Positions 26,210 to 36,004 are shown, numbered from the stretch's first letter. The stretch: 64,000 nt of DNA from Pseudomonadaceae bacterium (GCA_030602315.1 JAUVZY010000001.1:1-64000), one strand, 5' to 3'. Translations and numbers: made by a program. The notes: a model not told the origin generated them from the letters alone.

Positions 26210-27028
26210 CTAGTTTCGGGGGCCGTCCGCAGCTTGCTGTGCGAGTAGGTTGCGAATGCCTGCTTGCGCTTGTCCGCTATCGAAGAGGCGGACGAACGCT
26301 TCGCGTTCGATCGCTCCCTGCTCGTGAACGTCTACGCGAGGGGCGCTGTGGATGAGGGGCTTGAGCGTGCGCATGGCCATCGGGCTCTGGGAGCTGATTC
26401 GGCTGGCCATGAGCAGCGCCCGGCCCCGGGACTCTCCGGGCTCGACCAGCTGTTCGATCAGGCCGATCCGCTCTGCGGTCTGTGCGTCGATTCGCTCACC
26501 AAGCAGCAGCAGGCGTTTGCTCCAGCCTTCGCCAGTCAGCCGTGCCAGCGCCTGAGCGCCTCCGCCGCAGGGCAGTAGGCCGATCGGCGCTTCGGGTAGC
26601 CCCAGCTGGGCATGCCGCTCGGCGATTCGGATGTCACAAGCCAGGGCGCACTCCAGTCCGCTACCCAAGGCGTCACCGTTGATTGCAGCGATCGATACAC
26701 CGCGAAATTCACGAAGTGCGGTGAAGGCCTCACCTGTGCGGGCCGCGATCTCCCAGGCAAAGCTGCGATCAGCCTCGGCAAGCATGTTGAGCTCAAGGCC
26801 GGCGCTGAAATAACGCACGCCTTGTCCGGTCAGGATCAGCGCAAGGATGTCGTCGTCGGCGTTGAGATGCTGGATAACCTGACGCAGCCCTATGAGTGCG
26901 TCGCGGTCCCAGGTGTTAGCGGGAGGGTGGTTGATGGTGATGAGAGCCGTGGAGCCGAGTTTCTCCACGGTTAACTTATGAGTCAGATCGAAAGCGCCGG
27001 GGCGGTACGGTTCGATAGCGTGGCTCAT
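26210..27028 (-). CDS. enoyl-CoA hydratase/isomerase family protein
   Basis: 272 residues of the crotonase fold. It shows the two oxyanion-hole segments: YFSAGLELNMLAEA and INGDALGSGLECALACD, but the second Glu expected in classical enoyl-CoA hydratase is in an atypical context, so the exact reaction is uncertain. The ATG at 27028 is chosen because GAGGAC lies just upstream; an upstream in-frame codon at 27049 is less likely. It precedes the convergent-free substrate-binding protein on the same strand by 67 bases (in reverse order). Confidence 0.85.
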   Translation of the reverse strand: MSHAIEPYRPGAFDLTHKLTVEKLGSTALITINHPPANTWDRDALIGLRQVIQHLNADDDILALILTGQGVRYFSAGLELNMLAEADRSFAWEIAARTGEAFTALREFRGVSIAAINGDALGSGLECALACDIRIAERHAQLGLPEAPIGLLPCGGGAQALARLTGEGWSKRLLLLGERIDAQTAERIGLIEQLVEPGESRGRALLMASRISSQSPMAMRTLKPLIHSAPRVDVHEQGAIEREAFVRLFDSGQAQAGIRNLLAQQAADGPRN

Positions 27029-27095
27029 CGGTTGTCCTCTTCGTAGCAACTGCCGTGGGGGCTTGCCACTACGGCGCAGCCCCCCTGGTCAGACA

Positions 27096-28343
27096 CTAGC
27101 GAAGGGTGGTGGGCTGGCCCGCCAGCTTGCGTTCGGCCTGCCATTCGGCGTGGGTTTGCGCCGCTTGTTCGCCTGGCAGCTTGTGAACGATCTCGAAGTA
27201 GTCTTGCTTGAAGGCGTCCTGAAGGATCTCGGCGCGAGGCTTCACTTTCACAGCATAGACCGTTTGCACGTTTTGATGATCGAATGCACGCCAGACCTGT
27301 TCATCCTTGAGCAGCTTGTAGCTGTGGTTTTCCAGGGCGTCGATGACCGCTTCGCTCTTGAGCGACTTGGTGCGAGTCACGGCCTCGGCCCACTGGTGGA
27401 CGATGCTATACGCCGAGGCGGCCGAGCTGGACGGGCGGACCTTGTAGCGCTCGCTGTAGCTCTGTACGAAGGCCTGGCCGCGCGTGGAGTTCTCGATCTC
27501 CGGCACGCGCCAGGTCCAGGGTTCGGTTCCCAGAACGCCCTGCATGATCACTGGGCCGGCCTGTTCAACCATCGCTTGCGTGAGGTTCGGCACGGCGATC
27601 TGCATGCGCCGGTTCAGGCCCATCTGGTCTACCAGGTGCATGGCGCGGACGAGATCGTTGCCGAACAGTACGAGTACGAGCACCTTGGCGTCGCTGGCCG
27701 CCGCTTTTTCCAGGGCGGCGCGGTAGTCGCTCATGCGGGCATCCGGGAATGGTGTGAGCACGCCCGGGTGGCGGGAGCTGTCTTCAGTACGGGTGGCTTT
27801 TCGCAGGGAGCTTTCGCTGGTGTGACCCCAGGTGTAGTCGGCGGTCACGTAGAAGTAGTCCGCAGCAGGAAACTCTTTGTTCAGGTATTCGCCCAGGACT
27901 TTGGCGCTCATCCAGGCGTTGTTGCATTCGCGGAATATATAGCGGTGGCCGTCCTTGCCCGTGGTGTCGTTGGAGTAGGTCAGGGTTCCGAAATAGAGAA
28001 TGCCATGATCCTTGGCGCGCTTGCTGCTTGCGATGGCAACGGCGCTGGAGGCGCCGCCGAAGATCATCGCGGCGCCCTCGGCGGCAAGGCGGTCGACGTT
28101 GGCGATGCCCTTTTCCGGGCGGGAGGCCGTATTGTGGCTCGAGATCCGCAACGGACGGCCAAGAACGCCGCCCTTGGCGTTGATCTCGTCGACGGCGAGC
28201 AGCGCGCCGCGCATCTGGTCCAGCCCCTCTTCCTTGTAAAGCCCCGTGCGGGGGTAGTTCAGGCCCAGGGTGATCGGCTCAGCGGCCTGGGCGCAGAGCT
28301 GAATACCGGCGCAGAGCGCAAGCAGGGTCACGATCCTTTTCAT
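27096..28343 (-). CDS. periplasmic branched-chain-amino-acid-type binding protein (orphan)
   Basis: 415 residues. Signal peptide MKRIVTLLALCAGIQLCAQA, then a type I periplasmic binding fold (PLRISSHNTASRPEKGIANVDRLAAEGAAMIFGG ... ) like those serving Liv/Urt/amide ABC importers. No permease or ATPase gene is adjacent, so it may recruit a distant transporter or be a sensor-type binding protein. The ligand is not determinable. It lies upstream of the hydratase gene in the same orientation. Confidence 0.85.
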   Translation of the reverse strand: MKRIVTLLALCAGIQLCAQAAEPITLGLNYPRTGLYKEEGLDQMRGALLAVDEINAKGGVLGRPLRISSHNTASRPEKGIANVDRLAAEGAAMIFGGASSAVAIASSKRAKDHGILYFGTLTYSNDTTGKDGHRYIFRECNNAWMSAKVLGEYLNKEFPAADYFYVTADYTWGHTSESSLRKATRTEDSSRHPGVLTPFPDARMSDYRAALEKAAASDAKVLVLVLFGNDLVRAMHLVDQMGLNRRMQIAVPNLTQAMVEQAGPVIMQGVLGTEPWTWRVPEIENSTRGQAFVQSYSERYKVRPSSSAASAYSIVHQWAEAVTRTKSLKSEAVIDALENHSYKLLKDEQVWRAFDHQNVQTVYAVKVKPRAEILQDAFKQDYFEIVHKLPGEQAAQTHAEWQAERKLAGQPTTLR

Positions 28344-28564
28344 GGCAGATCCTTTCGGACGCCTACGCGCCTAGCGTCAGCCGCCGTGAGCGTGACATTC
28401 GGCTGCAGCGCGCCCGTATTGTTGTTGTCGAAGCCTTCTTCTACTACAGGGGCAGGGTGCCCCGTACTGGCTTTTGGTCTAAAAGTGACATTTCCAACAG
28501 ATTTAATTGACAGGGTGTGACGTGCTTCTTAGGGTGCGCTCGCCTTGTTCTGCAAAAGCAAATC

Positions 28565-29266
28565 ATGAGCCAAGCTGATCGCATCAAACTCGAGCCGGGC
28601 TGGAAGGCGGCACTTGCTGACGAGTTCGCCAAGCCCTACATGCAGGAGCTTTCCGAGTTCCTTCGGCGGGAGAAGGCCGCCGGCAAGACCATCTACCCGC
28701 CGGGGCCGGAAATCTTCAACGCTTTGAACAGCACGCCGCTGGACAGGGTGAAGGTCGTCGTCATCGGACAAGACCCCTATCACGGTGACGGGCAGGCGCA
28801 CGGTCTGTGCTTTTCGGTGCGGCCTGGGGTGGCGATACCGCCCTCGCTGGTAAACATCTTCAAGGAGCTCAAGCGCGACTTGAACATCGATCCCCCGGGC
28901 CACGGTTGCTTGCAGGCTTGGGCGGATCAGGGTGTGCTACTGCTCAATACCTCGCTCACCGTCCAGAGCGGCTTGGCGGGTTCGCACGCGAAAGTCGGGT
29001 GGCAGCGTTTCACTGATCGAATTATCGAAGTCGTGTCGGCCAATCGACCTCATGTGGTGTTTCTGCTGTGGGGTGCCCATGCGCAAGCCAAGCAATCGCT
29101 GATCGATCCGACCAAGCACCTGTTGCTGAAATCGCCACATCCGTCGCCGTTGTCGGCGCATCGTGGATTTATCGGCAATGGCCATTTCAGCTTGGCCAAC
29201 CGATTTCTGCAGCAGAACGGCCTCGAGCCGATCGATTGGAGTTTGTCCGAAGCGGATCTGGCGTGA
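28565..29266 (+). CDS. ung: uracil-DNA glycosylase (family 1)
   Basis: 233 residues. Removes uracil from DNA to start base-excision repair. The catalytic water-activating motif GQDPYHG contains Asp70, and the minor-groove/His motif [10 protein letters not shown] is near residue 193. ATG at 28565 gives the correct length; an upstream in-frame start would prepend 16 residues with no homology. Monocistronic; an AT-rich promoter region lies upstream in 28480-28560. Confidence 0.97.
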   Translation: MSQADRIKLEPGWKAALADEFAKPYMQELSEFLRREKAAGKTIYPPGPEIFNALNSTPLDRVKVVVIGQDPYHGDGQAHGLCFSVRPGVAIPPSLVNIFKELKRDLNIDPPGHGCLQAWADQGVLLLNTSLTVQSGLAGSHAKVGWQRFTDRIIEVVSANRPHVVFLLWGAHAQAKQSLIDPTKHLLLKSPHPSPLSAHRGFIGNGHFSLANRFLQQNGLEPIDWSLSEADLA

Positions 29267-29291
29267 GCCAGACCCGCTTGTTTGGTGCCGC

Positions 29292-29969
29292 TTAGCGCTG
29301 CGGTTGACGCTCCTCACGCTGGATCTGGTCCTGGCGCTGGCGTTCGGTTTGCTGCTCTTCGCGCTGTTGCAGTCCTTGCTGATTGCGCTCGTTCTGCTGA
29401 GTGCGCTCCTGGCCACGTTCCTGGGTGCGGGTCTCTTGAGCGCGATCGCTGCGTTGGCCTTGCTCACCGCCGAAGCGCTGGGCCAGCTGCTCGGCCTGCT
29501 TCAGGTGTTCCTCGAGCATCGGCAGACTCTTCTCGGCGTACTGCCTGAGATTTTCGTCCTGGCCTTCTTCGATGTAGTCCTGATAGATGTCGATGGTCTG
29601 CTGGTGGGCGTTTACCTGGTTGTTGGCATAGGCTTCGTCGAAGTTTTCTCCTTCACGCCACTGCAGGATCCAGGCCTTGGCGCGGTCCATAAGCCTGGCG
29701 TCGTCCGACACTTCGAGGTTGTTCTGCTGAGCCAGCTGTGCCAGTTCATCGCGGTTGCGGGTGTGGTCATCGATCATCTTCTGCGCGAAGGAACGAACCT
29801 CAGGGTTCTGGCTTTGTTCCAGGGCCAGTCGCGCTGTTTCGATTTCCGCGATGGCTTTGGCAGAGGCTTCGTCGACGAAATTGTCGGCCTGGGCGTGCGC
29901 CAGCTGCGCAAACATCGTTGCCAGGATGAGCGCCATGAAGGCGGCGACCGATTTGGACAGTCGGGTCAT
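29292..29969 (-). CDS. DUF4142 protein with Gln/Arg-rich tail
   Basis: 225 residues. Signal peptide MTRLSKSVAAFMALILATMFAQLAHA, then a DUF4142 helical domain (about residues 30-165, with NFVDEASAKAIAEIETARLAL), then a 55-residue low-complexity tail rich in Gln, Arg and Glu (RTQERGQERTQQNERNQQ...). Exported. DUF4142 proteins are of unknown function and often stress-linked in other bacteria. Convergent with ung, 25 bases apart. Confidence 0.85.
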   Translation of the reverse strand: MTRLSKSVAAFMALILATMFAQLAHAQADNFVDEASAKAIAEIETARLALEQSQNPEVRSFAQKMIDDHTRNRDELAQLAQQNNLEVSDDARLMDRAKAWILQWREGENFDEAYANNQVNAHQQTIDIYQDYIEEGQDENLRQYAEKSLPMLEEHLKQAEQLAQRFGGEQGQRSDRAQETRTQERGQERTQQNERNQQGLQQREEQQTERQRQDQIQREERQPQR

Positions 29970-30114
29970 AACAGTTCTCCTCTGGTGTAGGAATCGCCGT
30001 GGTGATGTGCGGGAAAGGCAGGCGATACGGCAGGGGCCGTAACTGTCCGACTGGATCGGCTTTTTAAGGGTTCCTGACCGCCGTCGAGCGGTCAGGACAA
30101 GCGGCAGGGGAAGC

Positions 30115-30951
30115 TTACTGCAGCATGCTCATGGCGGCATCCATGGCCGCTGAGAGGTCTTCGTCCTCTTCGGTCAGCGAGCGCGGGTCGAGGCCGAGCT
30201 TGGCAAAGGAGGGGATGCTGGTCCAGTCGAGCTGGGTGTAGGGGTGGTCTGTGCCCAGGTAGCTCTGAAGCGTCGCGACCTGAACGATGTCCACGTAATC
30301 GGCCTTGGGTGAATCGCGGGTGAAGTCGGTGTAATGCCCGGGAACCAAGGCGATCGGCTCGGGGAACTGCCAGGTACGCAGGATTTTTTCGCCGATCCGC
30401 GGGTGGATCATTTCGATAACGTGGTCGAGGCTGACAGGGTCGCCCAGTAGCGCACCCGACTCTTCGACATAGGTGAGGATCGGCAGCACGCCGATCAGGT
30501 GGACCAGCCCGGCCAATGTCGCCTGATCGGGCATCAGGCGGGTGTAATGGCGGCAGAGCACGTGGCTGATGGCGGCGACTTCGGTGCTGCGCGTCCATAC
30601 TTCGCGCATCTTGCGGTCGATCACGTCGGTGGTCGCCTGGAACATTTGCTCCATCGCCAAGCCGGTCGCCAGGTTGGCCGTGTAATTGATTCCCAGCCGG
30701 CTCACGGCCATCTGCAGGTCGTTGATCTCGCGGCTGGTGCGCAGCAGCGGGCTGTTGACCACCTTGATGATACGAGCCGCCAGCGCGGCGTCTTCACCGA
30801 TCACCTTGCTCAGCACGGGAATGCTGATGTTGGGGTCTTCTGCAGCCTCGCGTACGCGCAGTGCGACTTCCGGCAAGGTTGGTAGCACGAGCTCATCGTT
30901 GTCGATGGCGCTGATCAATTCCTGTTGTATCTGTTCTGCGAGAGAGCCCAT
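30115..30951 (-). CDS. HDOD-domain signalling protein
   Basis: 278 residues. One HDOD domain covering about residues 15-215 (LPTLPEVALRVREAAEDPNISIPVLSKVI, then ALAARIIKVVNSPLLRT). HDOD proteins are relatives of HD-GYP phosphodiesterases without the metal site; here only the fold is visible, so no enzyme activity is predicted. No GGDEF/EAL neighbour. The protein begins MGSLAEQIQQELI and is complete. Confidence 0.9.
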   Translation of the reverse strand: MGSLAEQIQQELISAIDNDELVLPTLPEVALRVREAAEDPNISIPVLSKVIGEDAALAARIIKVVNSPLLRTSREINDLQMAVSRLGINYTANLATGLAMEQMFQATTDVIDRKMREVWTRSTEVAAISHVLCRHYTRLMPDQATLAGLVHLIGVLPILTYVEESGALLGDPVSLDHVIEMIHPRIGEKILRTWQFPEPIALVPGHYTDFTRDSPKADYVDIVQVATLQSYLGTDHPYTQLDWTSIPSFAKLGLDPRSLTEEDEDLSAAMDAAMSMLQ

Positions 30952-30978
30952 GGTCGTTCCTTAAGGCAGAGCGTCGGC

Positions 30979-31920
30979 CTAGCGTTGAATTTCGCGCTGG
31001 TGATCCGGGGTGTAAGGCAGGTCCAGTCGGGTGAGCGGCTGGCCTTCTGGGGCAGCCAGGTACAGGCGGCCGTCGGCGACGGCATCTTCCTGAAGCACGG
31101 CGAGCAATTCTGTGCGCGACCCTACAGTTGCAGCGAGAACTACCTCACCCACGCTGGTGGGATGAACGGGTGAGAAGATTTCGGTGCCGGGCGCTGGAGG
31201 CTGGTCCGTGGCGCCTTCCAGACGATGCAGATGGCGCTTGAGCTTGCCCAGGTACTGCATCCTGGCGACGATCTCCTGGCCGGTATAACAGCCTTTCTTG
31301 AAGCTCACCCCGTCGAACGCCTGCAGGTTGATCATTTGCGGGATGAACAGCTCGCGGGTCTGGCCGAATACCTGGCCGATGCCTGCGCGTACCTGCGCCA
31401 GCAGCCAGGTGCTGAGTTCTGTCCGAGTCGCGTGTTCGGCCAGCAGAGCTTCGGTTGCGGCGGCATCGCCGGTCGCAACCCACAGCTCGGCGCGCCCATC
31501 CGGCAGGCGGATGGCGATGCGCCCATCCTGGCAAACCATACGGTTGGTTTCGGCAGGCAACGCAAGCCCCAGCGCCGACAACACGCCGTCTGGATCGAGC
31601 AGACCAAAGCGCGTCCACTCGGCAGAGGCGTCGGCCAGCGTCGATTTGGAAAACACGGCGTATTTTTTCAGGTCGGCCAGCTGCGCCTCGACGAGTTCAC
31701 TGGCCATGGCCAGCAGGTACTCGTCGCCATGCGGCACGATTCGAAAGCTCGACAACATGCGGCCCTTGGGCGTGCAGCGCGCGCCGTAGCCAGCGTTGTC
31801 TGCGTCCAGGTACTTCAGATTGCAGGTCAGTTGGCCTTGCAGAAAGGTGGCGGCGTCGGCGCCGCGAACGGCCAGCACGCCCTCGTGGGCGAGGACGCAG
31901 AAGGAGGCATTGTCGGTCAT
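30979..31920 (-). CDS. ygfZ: YgfZ-type folate-binding Fe-S biogenesis protein
   Basis: 313 residues of the GcvT-like family. The signature KKGCYTGQEIVARMQYLGKLKR is present with the conserved Cys. YgfZ assists maturation of some Fe-S enzymes, including the tRNA methylthiotransferase MiaB in E. coli. Divergent from sdhE with about 120 bases between starts, an arrangement conserved in Pseudomonas and E. coli. Confidence 0.93.
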   Translation of the reverse strand: MTDNASFCVLAHEGVLAVRGADAATFLQGQLTCNLKYLDADNAGYGARCTPKGRMLSSFRIVPHGDEYLLAMASELVEAQLADLKKYAVFSKSTLADASAEWTRFGLLDPDGVLSALGLALPAETNRMVCQDGRIAIRLPDGRAELWVATGDAAATEALLAEHATRTELSTWLLAQVRAGIGQVFGQTRELFIPQMINLQAFDGVSFKKGCYTGQEIVARMQYLGKLKRHLHRLEGATDQPPAPGTEIFSPVHPTSVGEVVLAATVGSRTELLAVLQEDAVADGRLYLAAPEGQPLTRLDLPYTPDHQREIQR

Positions 31921-32042
31921 GGTTCAAAGGCCCGCGCTGAGCGATAGACGCGCCATCATAGCAAGGCACAAATGCAAATCGAGTGAAAGTGCCGTATCAG
32001 CGCGGCATCGCTATAATGGTCGCCTCTTGCAAGGAGTTCCGC

Positions 32043-32297
32043 ATGACCGATCAAATCGAGCTCAACCGTCTCTTCTGGCACAGCCGCCGCGGCATGTTGG
32101 AGCTGGACGTTCTCCTGGTGCCGTTCGTGAAGGAGGTTTACCCCTCGCTCGATCCCGAGGATCAGCGCCGCTACCAGAAGCTTTTGGCATGTGAGGATCA
32201 GGACCTGTTCGGCTGGTTCATGGAGCGCGAAGAGGCCCAGGACCCGGACATTCACCGTATGGTTCGCATGATTCTGGATCGTGTCCAACCCAAGTGA
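32043..32297 (+). CDS. sdhE: succinate dehydrogenase flavinylation factor SdhE
   Basis: 84 residues ([22 protein letters not shown]), the typical length. Contains the RGMLELD motif needed for covalent FAD attachment to SdhA. ATG at 32043 has AGGAG upstream. Overlaps the downstream ygfX start by 17 bases (GTG at 32281), implying coupling. Older literature calls this gene an antitoxin (CptB), but the flavinylation role is now better supported. Confidence 0.95.
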   Translation: MTDQIELNRLFWHSRRGMLELDVLLVPFVKEVYPSLDPEDQRRYQKLLACEDQDLFGWFMEREEAQDPDIHRMVRMILDRVQPK

Positions 32298-32736
32298 GCC
32301 GTTCGAATGTCAGTGGCAGGCCTCGCGCCTGTCGCTGGTGTCTTATCTGGTAGTGCTGGGCAGTGCGCTGCTGACACTGCTCGCGACCTCCGAGGCTCCG
32401 GGTTGGCTCCGCGTTCTGTTGGGGGCGGGGTGTGCGCTGCATGCGGCCTGGGTGTTGCCGCGCCACGTACTCTGGTGCCATCCGACGAGCTGGACGCGCC
32501 TGCGTCATGACCAGCATGGCTGGCATCTGTGGAGCCAGCAAGCCGGCTGGCAGCCTGTGCAGCTGCGCCGGGACAGCATGGCGCTGCCTCTGGCGATCAT
32601 CCTGCGTTTTCGCCTTGCTGGCAGCCGCCTGACCCGCTCGGTGTGCTTGCCGGGCGATGCCCTGCCGGCAGAGCAACACCGCCGGCTGCGGGTCAGGCTG
32701 AAATTCAGTCGCCAGCGGTGGAAGGCACCAGAATAG
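32281..32736 (+). CDS. YgfX-like membrane protein
   Basis: 151 residues starting at GTG inside the sdhE coding region. Two transmembrane helices (about residues 18-36 and 42-60), then a cytosolic Arg-rich domain. The family includes CptA/YgfX, reported as an inner-membrane cytoskeleton-associated protein in E. coli. Its 3' end overlaps the end of nadB on the opposite strand by 32 bases (32705-32736). Confidence 0.85.
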   Translation: MSNPSEPFECQWQASRLSLVSYLVVLGSALLTLLATSEAPGWLRVLLGAGCALHAAWVLPRHVLWCHPTSWTRLRHDQHGWHLWSQQAGWQPVQLRRDSMALPLAIILRFRLAGSRLTRSVCLPGDALPAEQHRRLRVRLKFSRQRWKAPE

Positions 32737-34321
32737 TGTCGAAGGCGACCGGCAGCTGGCGTGGATAATCCAGCGTGTAATGCAGGCCGCGACTCTCCTT
32801 GCGTTGCATGGCCGAGCGGATCATCAGCTCCGCCACCGTGGCCAGGTTGCGCAGCTCGATCAAGTCGCGTGACACCCGGTAGTTGCTGTAGAACTCATCG
32901 ATCTCACTGAGCAACAGGCGTACGCGGTGCTTGGCACGCATCAGCCGTTTGCTGGTGCGCACGATCCCTACGTAGTCCCACATGAAGCGCCGCAACTCAT
33001 CCCAGTTGTGCGCGATGATCACATCCTCGTCGGAGTCGGTCACCTGGCTGGCGTCCCAGCTCGGCAGATCGCTCGGCAGGTCCGTGCTGGCGAATTTTTG
33101 CACGATGTCCTGCGCCGCCGAGCGACCATAGACGATGCATTCAAGCAGGGAGTTGCTGGCCATCCGGTTGGCGCCGTGCAGGCCGGTGAAGCTTGTCTCG
33201 CCGATGGCGTACAGGCCGGGGACATCGGTCTGGCCGGCCTTGTCCACTACAACGCCGCCACAGGTGTAGTGCGCCGCGGGTACCACCGGGATGGGCTCGC
33301 GGGTGATATCGATGCCAAAGTCAAGGCAGCGCTCATGCACGGTGGGAAAGTGGCTGCGGATGAATTCTGCCGGCTTGTGGCTGATGTCCAGGTAAACGCA
33401 GTCGATGCCCAGGCGCTTCATTTCGTGGTCGATAGCGCGGGCAACGATGTCGCGTGGGGCCAACTCCTCGCGCGGGTCGAAGCGGTGCATGAAGCGTTCG
33501 CCGTTGGGCAGCTTGAGCAGGCCACCCTCGCCGCGAATGGCTTCGGTGATGAGGAAGCTCTTGGCCAGGGGGTGATACAGGCAGGTCGGGTGAAACTGAT
33601 TGAATTCCAGGTTGCCGACGCGGCAGCCGGCGCGCCAGGCCATGGCGATGCCATCGCCACAGGCACCGTCGGGGTTGCTGGTATACAGGTAGACCTTGGC
33701 CGCGCCGCCGGTCGCCAACACAACGAAGCGGGCCTGGAAGGTATCGACCTCGCCGGTGTTGCGGTCCAGTACATAGGCGCCCAGGCAGCGATCTCCTGCC
33801 CGGCCGAGCTTGCGCTCGGTGATCAGATCCACCGCTACCCGTTGCTCGAGCAGCTCGATGTTTGGATGCTGTCGCGCCTGCAGCAGCAGGGTATTGAAGA
33901 TCGCCGCGCCGGTGGCGTCAGCGGCATGAATGATGCGGCGATGACTATGACCACCTTCGCGGGTGAGGTGGAACTCGAAGCTGCCGCTTTCGCGGTCTGG
34001 CTGCTCGTCGCGGGTGAACGGCACGCCCTGGGCGATCAGCCACTCGATGGCTTCACGGCTGTGCTCGACGGTGAAGCGTACCGCTTCGTCGCGGCACAGC
34101 CCGCCGCCGGCAGCCAGCGTGTCGGCGACATGAGACTCGACCGTGTCGGTGTCGTCCAATACCGCAGCGACGCCCCCCTGTGCCCAGTAGGTCGATCCAT
34201 TGGCTAGCTCGCCCTTGCTGATGACGGCGATGCGCAGGGACTTCGGCAGGTTGAGGGCCAGGGTAAGACCGGCCGCTCCGCTGCCGATGACCAGAACGTC
34301 GTGGCTAAAGTGTTGGCTCAT
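32705..34321 (-). CDS. nadB: L-aspartate oxidase
   Basis: 538 residues. Oxidises L-aspartate to iminoaspartate in de novo NAD synthesis; FAD-dependent. FAD motif [15 protein letters not shown] near the N-terminus, then the substrate-binding segment QGGVAAV, HTCGGVVV and [19 protein letters not shown]. Start ATG at 34321 is chosen because it directly precedes the FAD fold, with the longer GTG start at 34363 rejected. Divergent from algU with a 440-base gap, as in Pseudomonas generally. Confidence 0.96.
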   Translation of the reverse strand: MSQHFSHDVLVIGSGAAGLTLALNLPKSLRIAVISKGELANGSTYWAQGGVAAVLDDTDTVESHVADTLAAGGGLCRDEAVRFTVEHSREAIEWLIAQGVPFTRDEQPDRESGSFEFHLTREGGHSHRRIIHAADATGAAIFNTLLLQARQHPNIELLEQRVAVDLITERKLGRAGDRCLGAYVLDRNTGEVDTFQARFVVLATGGAAKVYLYTSNPDGACGDGIAMAWRAGCRVGNLEFNQFHPTCLYHPLAKSFLITEAIRGEGGLLKLPNGERFMHRFDPREELAPRDIVARAIDHEMKRLGIDCVYLDISHKPAEFIRSHFPTVHERCLDFGIDITREPIPVVPAAHYTCGGVVVDKAGQTDVPGLYAIGETSFTGLHGANRMASNSLLECIVYGRSAAQDIVQKFASTDLPSDLPSWDASQVTDSDEDVIIAHNWDELRRFMWDYVGIVRTSKRLMRAKHRVRLLLSEIDEFYSNYRVSRDLIELRNLATVAELMIRSAMQRKESRGLHYTLDYPRQLPVAFDTILVPSTAGD

Positions 34322-34761
34322 TCGCGATCCATGGAAAATCCGGTTGTCCGCTGGTGCGGGCACTTTTCCGGCGCAGTGCCATCAAAGACCAGTGGCTGCG
34401 CACGCAGCCGGCGCTCGGTGTAAGAGCGTGATCTTAACAACGCTCGCCGCTTTGCGCAGTGCGCCATACCGGCCGGCTTGCGCTGTGCACCAATTTTTCA
34501 CTCGAGACGGAACTCGCCATTGCTTGCCGGGTCTACAGACGGCTGCATGGCCTGATGAGGCCGGTTCTCAGGACGAGGGTAGGGCGCTAGGGATACGAGT
34601 TCTTGTTAGATGATCTGATCTCGATAAGCGGCAGACCATCTGTCGCTGTTTCCGGGAGGCGTGCAGTTGGGGGAGAACTTTTGCGCGAGGCGCCTGTCTA
34701 CGTAAGCAGGCTGGCTCATCTGGCGAAAGCGATACCCCCTGGGGTTTTACGAGGAGTGTTC
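34322..34761. other. nadB-algU divergent regulatory region
   Basis: 440 bases with no gene. It carries the nadB promoter and the algU promoters. One AlgU-type promoter is clear at 34675-34701. Other elements were not resolved. A small inframe GTG/ATG extension toward algU lacks coding character. Confidence 0.6.
34675..34701 (+). promoter_or_regulatory. AlgU-dependent (sigma-22) promoter of algU
   Basis: GAACTT at 34675-34680, a 16-base spacer, and TCTAC at 34697-34701. It matches the AlgU/RpoE consensus GAACTT-N16/17-TCTGA well and lies 62 bases upstream of the algU start, so it is the expected autoregulatory promoter. Confidence 0.85.
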
Positions 34762-35343
34762 ATGCTAACCCAGGAGCAGGACCAGCAGCTGGTCGAACGA
34801 GTGCAGCAGGGAGACAAGCGGGCTTTCGATCTGCTGGTCATGAAATACCAGCACAAGATTCTCGGGCTGATCGTGCGCTTCGTTCACGACTCCCACGAAG
34901 CCCAGGATGTGGCGCAGGAAGCGTTCATCAAGGCATACCGGGCACTTGGAAATTTCCGCGGTGATAGCGCTTTCTACACCTGGCTATACCGCATCGCCAT
35001 CAATACGGCGAAGAACCATCTGGTAGCCCGTGGCAGGCGGCCGCCGGATAACGACGTGAGTTCCGAGGACGCCGAGTTTTACGAAGGCGATCATGCACTC
35101 AAGGATATCGAGTCGCCGGAGCGCTCGTTGCTGCGGGATGAAATCGAAGGCACCGTCCATCGCACCATCCAGCAATTGCCGGAGGATTTGCGCACGGCTC
35201 TGACCCTGCGCGAGTTCGATGGTCTTAGCTACGAAGACATTGCGACGGTGATGCAGTGTCCTGTGGGAACGGTTCGCTCCCGAATATTCCGGGCGCGGGA
35301 AGCCATAGATAAAGCTCTGCAACCCTTGTTGCACGAATCCTGA
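34762..35343 (+). CDS. algU: ECF sigma factor AlgU (AlgT/RpoE)
   Basis: 193 residues, same length as P. aeruginosa AlgU. Sigma-70 region 2 (EAQDVAQEAFIKAYRAL) and region 4 (LREFDGLSYEDIATVMQCPVGTVRSR) are obvious. Directs transcription of alginate, envelope-stress and osmotic genes and is held inactive by MucA. The ATG at 34762 is preceded by GAGGAG; a GTG-like extension upstream is not used. First gene of algU-mucABCD. Confidence 0.98.
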   Translation: MLTQEQDQQLVERVQQGDKRAFDLLVMKYQHKILGLIVRFVHDSHEAQDVAQEAFIKAYRALGNFRGDSAFYTWLYRIAINTAKNHLVARGRRPPDNDVSSEDAEFYEGDHALKDIESPERSLLRDEIEGTVHRTIQQLPEDLRTALTLREFDGLSYEDIATVMQCPVGTVRSRIFRAREAIDKALQPLLHES

Positions 35344-35375
35344 GACAGCGGCGTACGTAATAGAGAGGAATCGCC

Positions 35376-35996
35376 ATGAGTCGTGAAGCCCTGCATGAAT
35401 CGCTGTCCGCAGTGATGGATAACGAAGCGGACGAATTGGAACTTCGGCGGGTGCTCGCAGCAAGCGAGGACGCTGAGGTACGTGCTGTCTGGTCGCGTCT
35501 CCAGGTCGCTCGCGCTGCGATGCACAAGGAGTTGCTCGAGCCACGGCTGGATCTGGCTGGCGCGGTGGCCGCTGCCATCGCCAAGGATGAAGCGCCCGCA
35601 CCTGCGGTAGCGGCGGCCAGCGAGTCGCAGGCTCCCCAGCGTTCCCGTTGGACCGGGTTCTATCGTGTTGCTGTGGCGGCTTCGGTGACCGTGGCAGTGC
35701 TCGCTGGTGTGCGGGTTTACAACCAGAGCGACGTAGCCGGGCCGCAGATGGCCGCCCAGCCGCCTGTGCAGCACGCGCCGCAGCCGCTTCTGGCGCCGCA
35801 GGCCAAGAGCCCGGCGGTGCTGGCTGGTTATCAGGATCGTCCTGCGGAGTCGCAGAACGCTGCAGCGGAGGCCGGTGCCGTGCCGAGTTGGCATGAGCAG
35901 CACCTGCAGGAGTATGTCCGTCAGCACTCGCAACAGGCGGCGTTTAGCGAGCAGGTGGAATCGGCGAAGTCCACTGCAGGTGCCGAGGCGCGCTAG
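35376..35996 (+). CDS. mucA: anti-sigma factor MucA
   Basis: 206 residues, somewhat longer than the 194 of P. aeruginosa. Cytosolic N-terminal AlgU-binding domain (MSREALHESLSAVMDNEADELELRRVL), one transmembrane helix around residues 96-112, and a periplasmic C-terminal region with Pro/Ala/Gln-rich segments that binds MucB. Envelope stress triggers stepwise proteolysis (AlgW, MucP, ClpXP) to release AlgU. The frame is intact, so there is no sign of the mucoidy-type truncations seen in clinical isolates. Confidence 0.97.
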   Translation: MSREALHESLSAVMDNEADELELRRVLAASEDAEVRAVWSRLQVARAAMHKELLEPRLDLAGAVAAAIAKDEAPAPAVAAASESQAPQRSRWTGFYRVAVAASVTVAVLAGVRVYNQSDVAGPQMAAQPPVQHAPQPLLAPQAKSPAVLAGYQDRPAESQNAAAEAGAVPSWHEQHLQEYVRQHSQQAAFSEQVESAKSTAGAEAR

Positions 35997-36004
35997 GGAG
36001 AAAC

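Noticed and set aside
35376-35996. mucA mucoidy-type truncation
   Set aside because: The frame is intact from start to stop with the transmembrane and periplasmic parts present.
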